From positions 1 through 38,479 of the forward strand of contig JABDAL010000015.1 in the NCBI GenBank assembly GCA_013289165.1: a stretch of 38,479 bases of DNA, read 5' to 3'. This stretch comes from Bacteroidota bacterium (lineage in GTDB: Bacteria; Bacteroidota; Bacteroidia; JABEUT01). The translations under genes were made by a program, and so were the position numbers. This document shows, piece by piece, positions 1 through 9,367 of this stretch (positions are counted from its first letter, which is position 1; each line of letters begins with the position of its first letter). The notes under the pieces are model-generated. The model made no database searches. It had not been told where the DNA came from and saw nothing but the letters and a program-made list of their open reading frames with translations.

Positions 1-691
1 CTTTTTTAAATGCATTTAAAAAAAGTTCATGGTTTTTAATCGGGGCAAGCCTTCCTATAATCCCAATTGCCAGGGTCTCTTTGTCAAGCTCATATTGTGC
101 ACGGAATGTTTCCCGCTTTGCATCGACATTCGTCCAGAACCTTTCCAAATCGAACCCGAGCGGAATAATGTGAAATTTTTCGGCAGGAGCTATTTTATGA
201 ATTTGCGATAACTCCTCTTTTTGTTTTTCACTTAGAGTCACTAATGCTGTACTTTTTGAAGCTAAGTATCGTTCAATATTCTTATAAACTGACGTCTGAA
301 AATTATTGAAATAGGAATGAAAAACATGCCCATGAAAAGTGTGTATGATAATGGGAACATTACACGATATGGCTGCCATTCTGCCTAAAAAGCCCGCTTT
401 AGATGCGTGGGTGTGGACTATTTGTGGCTTATACTCGCTTATTATCTTCTTTATTTTCCGGTATGCTGCAATATCATTCAATGGATTTATGGAGCGTTTC
501 ATTTCATCAATAATCAAAGGCTCTATTCCATATCCCCTCGGTATATGTTCAGAACTTGCTTCCGATTTATCTTTAACCCCACCTGCCAATAATGTTTCAT
601 ATTCCGACGGAAGAAACTTAGTAAGATAGGTTACATTAAATGTAGGTCCTCCCAAATTAAATCTGTTGATAAGCCTGAAAACTCTATACAT
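1..691 (-). CDS. GT4-family glycosyltransferase, C-terminus cut off by the window start
   Basis: Reading the minus strand from the ATG at 691 gives about 230 residues with no stop before the window edge, so the C-terminal acceptor/donor half is missing. The N-terminus (MYRVFRLINRFNLGGPTFNV) is the GT-B opening strand and glycine loop of GT4 enzymes. It is followed by IVHTHASKAGFLGR (about residues 91-104) and HTFHGH (about 117-122), typical of EPS/teichuronic-acid-type GT4 transferases, and by the start of the second Rossmann domain (IGIIGRLAPIKNHELF). Known of the family: retaining transfer from nucleotide sugars to a lipid-linked glycan on the cytoplasmic face. The gene begins 11 bp after the asnB stop on the same strand, so the two are probably co-transcribed. 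Inference: this is one edge of a surface-polysaccharide cluster extending left of the window. Sugar and acceptor cannot be told from sequence. Confidence 0.85.
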   Translation of the reverse strand, partial: MYRVFRLINRFNLGGPTFNVTYLTKFLPSEYETLLAGGVKDKSEASSEHIPRGYGIEPLIIDEMKRSINPLNDIAAYRKIKKIISEYKPQIVHTHASKAGFLGRMAAISCNVPIIIHTFHGHVFHSYFNNFQTSVYKNIERYLASKSTALVTLSEKQKEELSQIHKIAPAEKFHIIPLGFDLERFWTNVDAKRETFRAQYELDKETLAIGIIGRLAPIKNHELFLNAFKK

Positions 692-702
692 ACTATTTTA
701 TA

Positions 703-2598
703 TTATTGCATATATTTCTTATACCAATGCTGAAAAGCTATAAGGCCCCAAACCTGTGCTACTGCATCCTGGGGGCTGGAAGAATATAATTGTCTTTTAA
801 GGGCTTTTATTTGAATGGGGGCAAATATACCCTGGCCTACTATATACTCATTATTCAGCCATTCTGATTCAATGGATTCTTTCAGTTCCGCATTAAACCA
901 TTTCAGCAAGGGGACTTCAAAGCCTTGCTTCTTCCTGGTTAAAATTTCAGCAGGGAGCAAATGAGATACGGCATCTCTTAATATTCTTTTTTGCGAAGTG
1001 TTGTTGATTTTGTATTCTGCTGGAAGGGAAAATAAAAATTCCACTAAAGGATTATCTAAAAAAGGTACCCTTACTTCAAGACTGTTTGCCATGCTCATCA
1101 GGTCAGTTTTTACCAGCATATCATTTTGCAATACCAGGTTCAAATCAGTAAAAAATAAAGAATTGAAATTAGGATCCAGCAAAGAAAGGTGATTGTTTTT
1201 TCGCTCCGTAAATAATTCTATAAAGTTTTTATTTTTGGTGTTTAGTAGATCTATCGCTTTGCCTAAATTGGCAATAGAAGCCCAGCGCCAATACCTTTCC
1301 TGCAAACTTAATTTGGAACCTTCGGAAAATCGTATCACCTGCCTTATTTTGTTCCCTATGAATGTATTACGAGAGTGGGGCAATAATTTTAAAAAAGGAG
1401 AAGCAGTATTTACAAAAGTTTTGAGATATGGTTTTTGTCTTAGTGTATACTCTGCATAGTGTTTGTAATAGCCGCCCATAAGTTCATCGCTCCCATCACC
1501 CGATAGGCTGACCGTAACATGTTGTCTTACCTTCTTACATAGAATATACATGGGTATTGCTGAAGAATCGCCAAAGGGTTCACCGAAACTACCAAGGATA
1601 TTATAGAGCTCACTAAACAGGTCACTATTGCTAAGCCGGAAAGTATGGTGGGCTGTGCCCACTTTTTTGCTCACTAATTCCGCATAACGGGTTTCATCGA
1701 ATAATAATTCTTCTTTGAACCCTATAGAAAAAGACATGATATTTTTTTTATGTAGGGCTACAATCGCAGTAATGGCAGACGAATCGAGTCCTCCACTTAA
1801 AAAAGTACCTATCGGAACATCAGAAATTAATTGCCTTTTTACAGAATTTTCCAGCAGGGTGTAAAATGTTTTTACAGCATCGGAATATGTGATATTTTTG
1901 TTTTCACATCCATCAAAATAGGGTTCTTTATAATAGGATTTGAACTCTACTCTATAGTCATTTGCCTTAATTTTTGCGCATTTACCAATTGGGAATTTTT
2001 TCACTCCTTCCAACATTGTGTTAGGAGCCGGGACATAGTTTAGTTGTAAATATTCCAGAAGAGAAACCGTATCAATTTTTCTTTCAATAGGGTATTGCAA
2101 AAGGGCTTTCATTTCGGAAGCAAAAATGAATTTGTTTGCATCAGCATAATAAAAAAGCGGTTTTATGCCAAACCGGTCCCTTGCAATGAATAATGACTTT
2201 TCTATAGTATCGTATATGGCAAATGCAAAAAAACCATTTAAACGAGCCAGGAATTTTTCACCTTCATTTATGTAAAGCTGAAGCAAAACTTCCGTATCTC
2301 CACTGGTTTGAAAGGTTACTCCTTTTTGAATAAGCCCTTCACGTAGTTCTTGAAAATTGTAAATTTCTCCATTATACACCATTACATACCTTTTATCGGT
2401 ACTATAAAATGGCTGGTTAGATGCCTGGCTGGTATCAAGAATAGATAGCCGGTCATGCCCCAATAGTACATTAAACCCCCTATACGAGCCTTGATTATCG
2501 GGCCCTCTATGCTGTAATGCAAGGATTGCCGATTGGATGGAGCTGAAGTACTTTTTAGTTTCTTCCGAATTAGTAATTATTCCTGTTATTCCGCACAC
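703..2598 (-). CDS. asnB: Asparagine synthase (glutamine-hydrolysing), AsnB type
   Basis: The 631-residue protein has the class II glutamine amidotransferase domain at the N-terminus: Cys2 nucleophile, RGPD 31-34, NGEIYN 76-81, GDTE 100-103. The synthetase domain follows with the ATP PP-loop SGGLDSS at 268-274. Known reaction: aspartate + glutamine + ATP to asparagine + glutamate + AMP + PPi. The length of about 630, rather than about 550, and the following GT4 gene resemble the AsnB paralogues found in polysaccharide clusters, some of which amidate sugars or uronic acids. Amidation of a glycan is therefore an alternative that sequence cannot settle. The start codon is GTG (2596-2598), fixed because the nucleophile must be residue 2. 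It faces fahA divergently across 86 bp. Confidence 0.93.
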   Translation of the reverse strand: MCGITGIITNSEETKKYFSSIQSAILALQHRGPDNQGSYRGFNVLLGHDRLSILDTSQASNQPFYSTDKRYVMVYNGEIYNFQELREGLIQKGVTFQTSGDTEVLLQLYINEGEKFLARLNGFFAFAIYDTIEKSLFIARDRFGIKPLFYYADANKFIFASEMKALLQYPIERKIDTVSLLEYLQLNYVPAPNTMLEGVKKFPIGKCAKIKANDYRVEFKSYYKEPYFDGCENKNITYSDAVKTFYTLLENSVKRQLISDVPIGTFLSGGLDSSAITAIVALHKKNIMSFSIGFKEELLFDETRYAELVSKKVGTAHHTFRLSNSDLFSELYNILGSFGEPFGDSSAIPMYILCKKVRQHVTVSLSGDGSDELMGGYYKHYAEYTLRQKPYLKTFVNTASPFLKLLPHSRNTFIGNKIRQVIRFSEGSKLSLQERYWRWASIANLGKAIDLLNTKNKNFIELFTERKNNHLSLLDPNFNSLFFTDLNLVLQNDMLVKTDLMSMANSLEVRVPFLDNPLVEFLFSLPAEYKINNTSQKRILRDAVSHLLPAEILTRKKQGFEVPLLKWFNAELKESIESEWLNNEYIVGQGIFAPIQIKALKRQLYSSSPQDAVAQVWGLIAFQHWYKKYMQ

Positions 2599-2622
2599 AG
2601 CAGATCCCTGTTAGGTATTTGT

Positions 2623-2630
2623 CAAATGTA
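2623..2630 (-). promoter_or_regulatory. Putative asnB promoter, -7 element
   Basis: On the minus strand this is TACATTTG, a full match to the Bacteroidota TAnnTTTG -7 element, 24 bp before the asnB GTG. No TTG is seen at the -33 spacing, so the call rests on the -7 element and its position. Confidence 0.45.
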
Positions 2631-2634
2631 GTTG

Positions 2635-2666
2635 TTTGACCCGAAATAATAATAAATATACTTTTG
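2635..2666 (+). promoter_or_regulatory. Putative fahA promoter (-33 TTTG, -7 TACTTTTG)
   Basis: TTTG at 2635-2638 and TACTTTTG at 2659-2666 are separated by 20 bp, within the 17-23 bp spacing of Bacteroidota housekeeping promoters. The ATG at 2685 lies 18 bp after the -7 element, predicting a very short leader. The polymerase footprint would overlap that of the divergent asnB promoter. Confidence 0.6.
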
Positions 2667-2684
2667 CACTCTCAATAAAGCTAC

Positions 2685-3956
2685 ATGGAGACAATTGATT
2701 TTATGCTTACCTCGTGGATAGATATTCCTAAAAACTCCGATTTCCCTATCTATAATATACCGCTTGGAATAGCAAAGAACAAAGGCAGTAAGATTTTTGC
2801 TGCAACAGCTATTGGCGATTACGTATTAAACCTCTCGACTCTTCACAACTTGGGCTTTTTTAAGGATATTCCATTGCCTGCTAATATTTTTGACAGAGAG
2901 TATTTAAATGATTTCGTGGCGCTTGGAAAACCCATTTGGCATTCTGTCCGGAATCGTATTAAAGAATTATTGCAAAGTAGTAATGCTGAATTAAGGGATA
3001 ATAAACATGCCCTCACGGAAAGCCTTTATAAAATGAGTGACGTAGAATTGCTCATGCCCATTAAAATAGGTGATTACACTGATTTTTATTCTAGCAAGGA
3101 ACATGCCACTAATGTAGGCTCAATGTTTCGTGACCCTAAAAATGCCCTGCTGCCTAATTGGCTGCATTTGCCGGTAGCCTATCATGGCAGAGCTTCCTCC
3201 ATTATAGTCTCGGGACAAAATTTCCACCGCCCAAAGGGACAAGTTACGCCACCGGGAAGTGATGTGCCTACATTTTCGCCTTCAAAATCTCTGGACTTTG
3301 AACTTGAAATGGCATTTATTATTGGAAAGTCTACAGGATTAGGGCAGTATATACCCACCAAAGAAGCAGAAAATCATATCTTTGGTATGACTTTGTTTAA
3401 CGACTGGTCTGCCCGTGATATTCAGCGCTGGGAATATGTCCCACTGGGGCCATTTTTAGCAAAAAATTTTGCTTCCACCACTTCGCCCTGGATAATCAGT
3501 TTAGAGGCTCTTGAGCCATTCCGAACCAAAGCACCTGGGCAAAACCCCAAAGTCCTTCCCTATTTAAAGCATTCAAGGGATGATAGTGCTTTTGATATTA
3601 CTTTGGAAGTATGGCTGCAACCGGAAAGGGGTGAAGCAATTAAATTATGTACTTCTAATTATAAGTATCTCTATTGGACCATGGAGCAGCAATTGGCACA
3701 CCATACTGTGAATGGCTGTAATATAAATGTGGGTGATTTAATGGCATCCGGAACCATTAGCGGGCCAACACCCGATTCATTTGGCTCCCTGCTCGAACTT
3801 ACCTGGAGTGGCAAAAACCCTATACCTCTGCCCAATGGGGAGCAGAGAAAATTCCTAGAGGATGGTGACACGGTTATTTTAAAAGGTTATTGCCAAAATG
3901 AAAAGGGTAGAATAGGATTCGGAGAGGCAAGGGCTACGGTGTTACCTTCCCTATAA
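2685..3956 (+). CDS. fahA: Fumarylacetoacetase
   Basis: The 423-residue protein matches the full FAH length. It has an N-terminal SH3-like domain (about 15-120) and the FAH hydrolase domain (about 125-415). Metal and catalytic residues of the mammalian enzyme are in place: DYTDFYSS (130-137), catalytic His in SSKEHAT (H140), acidic ligands in LDFELEM (E206, E208), and NDWSARD (D240). Known reaction: fumarylacetoacetate + water to fumarate + acetoacetate, the last step of tyrosine/phenylalanine catabolism via homogentisate, in the cytoplasm. The other pathway genes (hmgA, hppD, maiA) are not in this window. It appears to be transcribed alone, from its own promoter. The groESL unit starts 140 bp later and has a candidate promoter of its own. 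Confidence 0.96.
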   Translation: METIDFMLTSWIDIPKNSDFPIYNIPLGIAKNKGSKIFAATAIGDYVLNLSTLHNLGFFKDIPLPANIFDREYLNDFVALGKPIWHSVRNRIKELLQSSNAELRDNKHALTESLYKMSDVELLMPIKIGDYTDFYSSKEHATNVGSMFRDPKNALLPNWLHLPVAYHGRASSIIVSGQNFHRPKGQVTPPGSDVPTFSPSKSLDFELEMAFIIGKSTGLGQYIPTKEAENHIFGMTLFNDWSARDIQRWEYVPLGPFLAKNFASTTSPWIISLEALEPFRTKAPGQNPKVLPYLKHSRDDSAFDITLEVWLQPERGEAIKLCTSNYKYLYWTMEQQLAHHTVNGCNINVGDLMASGTISGPTPDSFGSLLELTWSGKNPIPLPNGEQRKFLEDGDTVILKGYCQNEKGRIGFGEARATVLPSL

Positions 3957-4026
3957 TTTCTTATCTTCGCAGCCCCAAATCAAAAACCCGTGGAAATTTG
4001 ATGTCAAAATGGCATTTATAAAAGTT

Positions 4027-4041
4027 TGGCACGGGAATTGA
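4027..4041 (+). promoter_or_regulatory. Sigma-54-like -24/-12 element before groES
   Basis: TGGCAC (4027-4032), five bases, then TTGA (4038-4041) reproduces the sigma-54 consensus TGGCAC-N5-TTGC with exact spacing and a single change, C to A in the -12 box. The predicted start near 4053 leaves a leader of about 44 bases before the groES ATG. A weaker housekeeping-type element, TATCTTCG, lies at 3963-3970. No CIRCE inverted repeat is seen. Use by sigma-54 is inference. Confidence 0.4.
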
Positions 4042-4096
4042 TAGTAGAGGTTTTAGAAACTAAATTTAAATCATTAATTAACAATTCAAATAAGCT

Positions 4097-4384
4097 ATGG
4101 CAAAAAAAGTAAATTTTGTACCACAGGGCGACCGCGTATTAGTGGAGGTTGCTGAGGCAGAAGAAAAAACAGCTGGAGGGATTATTATCCCTGATTCTGC
4201 AAAAGAAAAACCCCAAAAGGGTGTAGTTGTGGCAGTAGGTCCCGGCAAAAAGAAAGATGAACCCATGACCGTAAAAGTAGGAGACAAGGTTCTCTATGGA
4301 AAGTATTCCGGCACAGAAATAACCGTTGATGGCAAGGAATACCAAATTATGCGCCAGGATGACTTACTTGGCTATTTTGAATAA
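4097..4384 (+). CDS. groES: Co-chaperonin GroES
   Basis: The 95-residue protein has the canonical Cpn10 layout: opening strand [31 protein letters not shown], the mobile loop (KTAGGIIIP) that docks on GroEL, the roof loop, then [14 protein letters not shown] and a terminal DLLGYFE. Known role: heptameric lid on the GroEL ring for ATP-driven protein folding in the cytosol. It is the first gene of the groESL operon, with 29 bp to groEL. The 140-bp upstream gap holds a sigma-54-like element and a weaker housekeeping-like element. Confidence 0.98.
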   Translation: MAKKVNFVPQGDRVLVEVAEAEEKTAGGIIIPDSAKEKPQKGVVVAVGPGKKKDEPMTVKVGDKVLYGKYSGTEITVDGKEYQIMRQDDLLGYFE

Positions 4385-4392
4385 ACTAATAA

Positions 4393-6048
<1,656 letters not shown>

Positions 6049-6072
6049 ACTGATTATTGGTTAATGTTTCCC

Positions 6073-6110
6073 AAAGCCCCGGAGAGAAAAACTCCGGGGC
6101 TTTTTTATTT
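6073..6110 (+). terminator. Intrinsic terminator of groESL
   Basis: AAAGCCCCGGAG and CTCCGGGGCTTT form a GC-rich 12-bp stem around the 7-base loop AGAAAAA, followed by TTTTTTATTT. It lies 25 bp after the groEL stop. Confidence 0.93.
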
Positions 6111-6146
6111 TACTATTTCATTAAAATAAGAAATCTATAGAATCTC

Positions 6147-6154
6147 TATATTTG
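6147..6154 (+). promoter_or_regulatory. Putative promoter of the barrel gene, -7 element
   Basis: TATATTTG is a full TAnnTTTG match, 27 bp before the ATG at 6182. The expected -33 TTG is not evident. Confidence 0.45.
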
Positions 6155-6181
6155 TTAGATTATTAACCAACTCCATACCCT

Positions 6182-6996
6182 ATGAAAAAGATAATTCTAT
6201 TAACCCTGTGCTTCATTTCTGTAGATTTATTTAATTCGGCTTTTGCCCAGGGATTTTATGCAGCAGTTGGTGGTGGGTATGGATTCCCTGCAGCAGAACA
6301 GGAATATTTACCGAGTCAAACGAGTTCCGGTTTTACCAGTAACTCATATTCCCTCGGTTCAGGGGTAAACTTTGAAATCCTGGGAGGGTATATGTGGAAC
6401 AAAAATATGGGTGCTGAAATTGGAATATCCTACTTGTCAGGCTCATCCACTACTGCAACAGATAATGAGGCCGGCAGTCCTGTTATAACTGAAACCGAAA
6501 CAGAAAAAGGAAATATACTCCGGGCATACGTATCCAGTGTGATGAGGGCAAAATTCACCCCTACATGGTCACGGGAATAATTTTTGGAATTTCTCCCTCT
6601 GCTACGGAGGAATATAAATTAAGCGATGGAACCAACACCACTGACCAAATAACCACTTACAGTGGCGGAGGGTTGCAAGTGGGTTTTCATGGTGCCCTAG
6701 GACTCAGCTATACAGTAACTAATATGCTATCCATTTTTGGAGAAATTACTACTACTCTTCAAAATTGGGTTCCTGCCGAGGGTTTAGTAACCACTTATAA
6801 CGTTAACGGCGTGGACCAGCTTAACCAATTACCAACTTATCAAAAACAGACTAATTATGTAAGTTCAGGAAGTTTTAATAACACTTATAAACCTGGTAGT
6901 CCCGACCAGGAACCCCAGATTCATTTACCGTTTAGTTCGGTTGGAATCACTATAGGAGTAATCATTAATTTTACGGGAGGAGGAAGCAGTAAATAA
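6182..6996 (+). pseudogene. Outer-membrane beta-barrel protein, broken by a single frameshift
   Basis: Frame one (6182-6580) encodes a signal peptide ending in FAQ (about residue 23) and amphipathic strands such as GFYAAVGGGYGFPAA and VNFEILGGYMWNKNMGAEIGISYL. It stops shortly after the run of four C at 6558-6561. Another frame then continues the barrel to 6996 (GLQVGFHGALGLSYTVTNMLSIFGEITTT) and ends in a typical last strand, IGVIINF. Adding one C to the run restores ...RAKFTPYMVTGIIFG... in one frame of about 271 residues. I therefore read it as one OmpA/OMP_b-brl-like gene with a one-base deletion, or a homopolymer sequencing error. Fold class is clear; function is unknown. It stands alone between the groEL terminator and a convergent gene. 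Confidence 0.75.
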
Positions 6997-7035
6997 ATAC
7001 TCTCATAGGGCTATTTCAGTCACCTTCCTATATTT

Positions 7036-7299
7036 CTATAATGGAAGATGCTCAGCCTGTTTTTTAGCTTGTTCCACAGCCTTAAATTCTCTCAACTTTT
7101 TCCTGAAAACAAGCGGTACACTGGCAAAATAAATTGCCACTGAACTCAGGAAAGTAACCTCTATGCTTGTAAGAAAAGGGAAATTATAATGCGATTGAAT
7201 AAAGTATCCGATAGTACCTCCAATCATAAGTACGATATAGAAAAGTCCATGAAAGCTTTTCAGATTTTCCTTGTAAAATTTATATGGTATTTTCTTCAT
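7036..7299 (-). CDS. Small two-helix membrane protein of unknown function
   Basis: The 87-residue protein has a basic N-terminus (MKKIPYKFYKENLKSF), a hydrophobic helix at about 17-34 (GLFYIVLMIGGTIGYFI), a second at about 42-62 (FLTSIEVTFLSSVAIYFASV), and a charged, likely cytoplasmic tail (FRKKLREFKAVEQAKKQAEHLPL). I recognise no family. It has its own -7 element upstream and is convergent with the frameshifted barrel gene 39 bp away. Confidence 0.65.
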   Translation of the reverse strand: MKKIPYKFYKENLKSFHGLFYIVLMIGGTIGYFIQSHYNFPFLTSIEVTFLSSVAIYFASVPLVFRKKLREFKAVEQAKKQAEHLPL

Positions 7300-7317
7300 G
7301 AACTATCCTAATAAGGA

Positions 7318-7325
7318 CAAAAGTA
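7318..7325 (-). promoter_or_regulatory. Putative promoter of the two-helix protein, -7 element
   Basis: The minus strand reads TACTTTTG, a full TAnnTTTG match, 18 bp before the ATG at 7299. Confidence 0.45.
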
Positions 7326-7482
7326 TATAATATTTTAAGAATGAGGTATCATCCTATAACATTACACCCTTGCACTATTATCTAAAAGTTGAATTTTCTG
7401 TTTTTCAAAAAAAAACTTGTGCGTTTATCGCTATTTAAAAAAAAACCGTATACTTGTGCCACAATAACTAAAAATCAGTACC

Positions 7483-8133
7483 ATGAAAAACACAAAATTA
7501 TTTACACACTTTTTACTCCCTGTTGTAATATCAGGAGTATTAGCTTCTTGTAGTTCCTCAACAAAAGTGGCATCGTCCTTTGGTAAAAGAAAATATACCA
7601 GAGGGTTCTTTTTTGATCGCCCATCAAAACCTGTAACTCCTGCAAATGCAACAGCTTCTGTAGTATTGCCGAAATCAAACAAAACCACTACTGCTATTGT
7701 TACAGCACAAAACAATGTTGTAAATCCTACTTCATCAGTAACAACAAACAACACTATTTCTATAGCACCTATCAGTATTGTTAATCACCTGAAGAAATCA
7801 GCTTCTGTTCAAAAAGCAAACACAGAAAATTCTTCCAGCGTTGCTATTAAAGGCAGTGCTATTGATCCTTCTGTAAGCCACATAAGTGCTCCTGAAATGG
7901 GCAGCACCGGCAATGTAGGCGGCTACGGAGGAGGCAACTGCAAAAACTGGGTACTGTGTTTCGTACTCTGCGCTTTACTTGGAGACATTGGCATTCACCG
8001 TTTTTATATGGGATACATTTGGCAAGGTGTAGTTCAACTTCTTACTCTCGGCGGATGCGGAATCTGGACATTCATTGATTTCATCCGTATCCTTATGAAG
8101 AGTTTGAAACCAAAAGATGGCGATTATTGCTAA
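7483..8133 (+). CDS. TM2-domain lipoprotein
   Basis: The 216-residue protein starts with a lipoprotein signal peptide whose lipobox is LASC (Cys23). A long Ser/Thr/Ala/Val-rich, probably disordered linker follows (about 24-145), then a TM2 domain (about 149-205). The TM2 domain has helix one NWVLCFVLCALLGDIGIHRFYMG, the conserved G-x-H-R-F-Y-x-G turn, and helix two (VVQLLTLGGCGIWTFIDFIRIL). TM2 domains occur in many bacterial membrane proteins without a settled function. A membrane domain behind a lipobox is an odd topology: the N-terminus would be lipid-anchored while the C-terminal helices span a membrane. The gene's last 17 bases overlap the start of the DUF2752 gene. A weak -7-like element, TATACTTG, lies at 7449-7456. 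Confidence 0.85.
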   Translation: MKNTKLFTHFLLPVVISGVLASCSSSTKVASSFGKRKYTRGFFFDRPSKPVTPANATASVVLPKSNKTTTAIVTAQNNVVNPTSSVTTNNTISIAPISIVNHLKKSASVQKANTENSSSVAIKGSAIDPSVSHISAPEMGSTGNVGGYGGGNCKNWVLCFVLCALLGDIGIHRFYMGYIWQGVVQLLTLGGCGIWTFIDFIRILMKSLKPKDGDYC

Positions 8134-8464
8134 GAAGTTTCAGAAAATTTTGTTGATATCATATATCAGCGGGCTTATATTATTACCTATAACGTTAATA
8201 ATATTGCCCGCTGATTTCTTTGATAAGGGGCCTTCTATTTGCATCTCCGTATTATTATTTCACAGGCAGTGTTTTGCCTGCGGCATGAGCAGGGCCACAC
8301 AGCATCTTATCCATTTTGATTTTAAAGCTGCTTCCTCCTATAATAAACTTGCTTTTGTAGTTTTCCCTCTTCTTATATATGGCTGGGGAGAACAGGTTGT
8401 TTCTACCTACAAAAAAATAACCGGTAAAGACAAAGCAACAGTGGAAAACAAGATTAATAAATAG
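8117..8464 (+). CDS. DUF2752 membrane protein
   Basis: The 115-residue protein has a hydrophobic helix at about 12-30 and the DUF2752 signature CFACGMSRATQHL (family pattern C-x2-CG-x-[ST]RA). A second helix follows (KLAFVVFPLLIYGWG, about 83-97), then a lysine-rich tail. Function is unknown. The paired cysteines and conserved Arg suggest a metal or redox site, which is inference. The ATG lies inside the last codons of the TM2 gene in another frame (17-bp overlap), indicating translational coupling. Confidence 0.82.
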   Translation: MAIIAKKFQKILLISYISGLILLPITLIILPADFFDKGPSICISVLLFHRQCFACGMSRATQHLIHFDFKAASSYNKLAFVVFPLLIYGWGEQVVSTYKKITGKDKATVENKINK

Positions 8465-8625
8465 AGTTTTCATTACTCCCGTCATTTTTTGCAACCTTTA
8501 GACTTACCATTTTGCCAGCTCTTCAAGCTAAAATATAGCTGATAATTAAATATTATATAAAACTATTAAGGAATCCCTATCGAATTTATTAGTGGTTTTA
8601 ACAAGCCAATTGAACACTCTTCATT

Positions 8626-8654
8626 AAAAAGAAAATCCTCCTTAAAAGAGGATT
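8626..8654 (-). terminator. Intrinsic terminator of the 8689-9252 gene
   Basis: On the minus strand AATCCTC, a 7-base loop and GAGGATT form a 7-bp stem followed by TTCTTTTT, about 35 bp after the stop codon at 8689. The rest of the 224-bp gap (8465-8688) shows no gene or RNA that I can recognise. Confidence 0.7.
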
Positions 8655-8688
8655 AAAAACAATAAAACTGTCTTAAAGTTAGAGGTGC

Positions 8689-9252
8689 TTAAAAGTCACC
8701 CTTACCGCCAGATAAAGAGAACTTTTTACTAAAAATATTGTCGAGGTCAGGCAAAACACTATATGCAAAATCTTTCCATTTTGTCCCTTTGCTATTTATT
8801 GACATTTCCTCCAGCCTTTCTTTTTGTGGGCCGCTGCCCATCATGTAAGGATAGCCTGCACTAGTACTACCATTATTCTCCAAATACATATCGTGGATAA
8901 ACACGCGGTATTTACCATCCTTCACTTCAACTGTGAAGTCAGCTATCAGTTCTTTTGAACGGGAAGACTGGTAATATTGAGGAATAATATTTTTCAAATG
9001 ACCCAACAAAATATTAGTTGCTGTATCTAACTGCAAGTTTTCTACGTTGTCCGATTTAAGAAGAAGTATCCTTAGCTTTTGAGCAAGCACCTTGGCCGAC
9101 ATATTGGTCGCAGTAAAAATTTGCTCGTATTTTATGGTAATATCATCTTTATCGACATAAAAATTATGCAGGGGACGGTCGGTCGGTTGAGCCTTCAACA
9201 TTGAAGCACCAATAAGACCAGTGAGAAGCAGTACGCCAAGTAATTTTTTCAT
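8689..9252 (-). CDS. Secreted protein of unknown function, possibly DUF4468-like
   Basis: The 187-residue protein has a signal peptide (MKKLLGVLLLTGLIGASMLKAQ). It is followed by an alpha/beta region (DITIKYEQIFTATNMSAKVLAQKLRILL, later ELIADFTVEVKDGKYRVFIHDMYLEN) reminiscent of the TBP-like DUF4468 fold common in Bacteroidota: a strand, an amphipathic helix, then strands describing a periplasmic domain. That family call is tentative. It has its own -7 element and terminator, so it is monocistronic. A function cannot be given. Confidence 0.75.
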   Translation of the reverse strand: MKKLLGVLLLTGLIGASMLKAQPTDRPLHNFYVDKDDITIKYEQIFTATNMSAKVLAQKLRILLLKSDNVENLQLDTATNILLGHLKNIIPQYYQSSRSKELIADFTVEVKDGKYRVFIHDMYLENNGSTSAGYPYMMGSGPQKERLEEMSINSKGTKWKDFAYSVLPDLDNIFSKKFSLSGGKGDF

Positions 9253-9290
9253 AATTTTAATTTTGAAGTGGTGTTTAAAGTCTTGTGAGA

Positions 9291-9298
9291 CAAAAGTA
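9291..9298 (-). promoter_or_regulatory. Putative promoter of the 8689-9252 gene, -7 element
   Basis: The minus strand reads TACTTTTG, a full TAnnTTTG match, 38 bp before the ATG. No clear -33 TTG is present. Confidence 0.45.
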
Positions 9299-9367
9299 TT
9301 AATTATTTTGAAATGTTACATACCGGGAAAAATTTACATTTACATTCGGTAATACACCTCATTTTAT

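Noticed and set aside
3957-4096. CIRCE (HrcA) operator upstream of groES
   Set aside because: No TTAGCACTC-N9-GAGTGCTAA inverted repeat is present.
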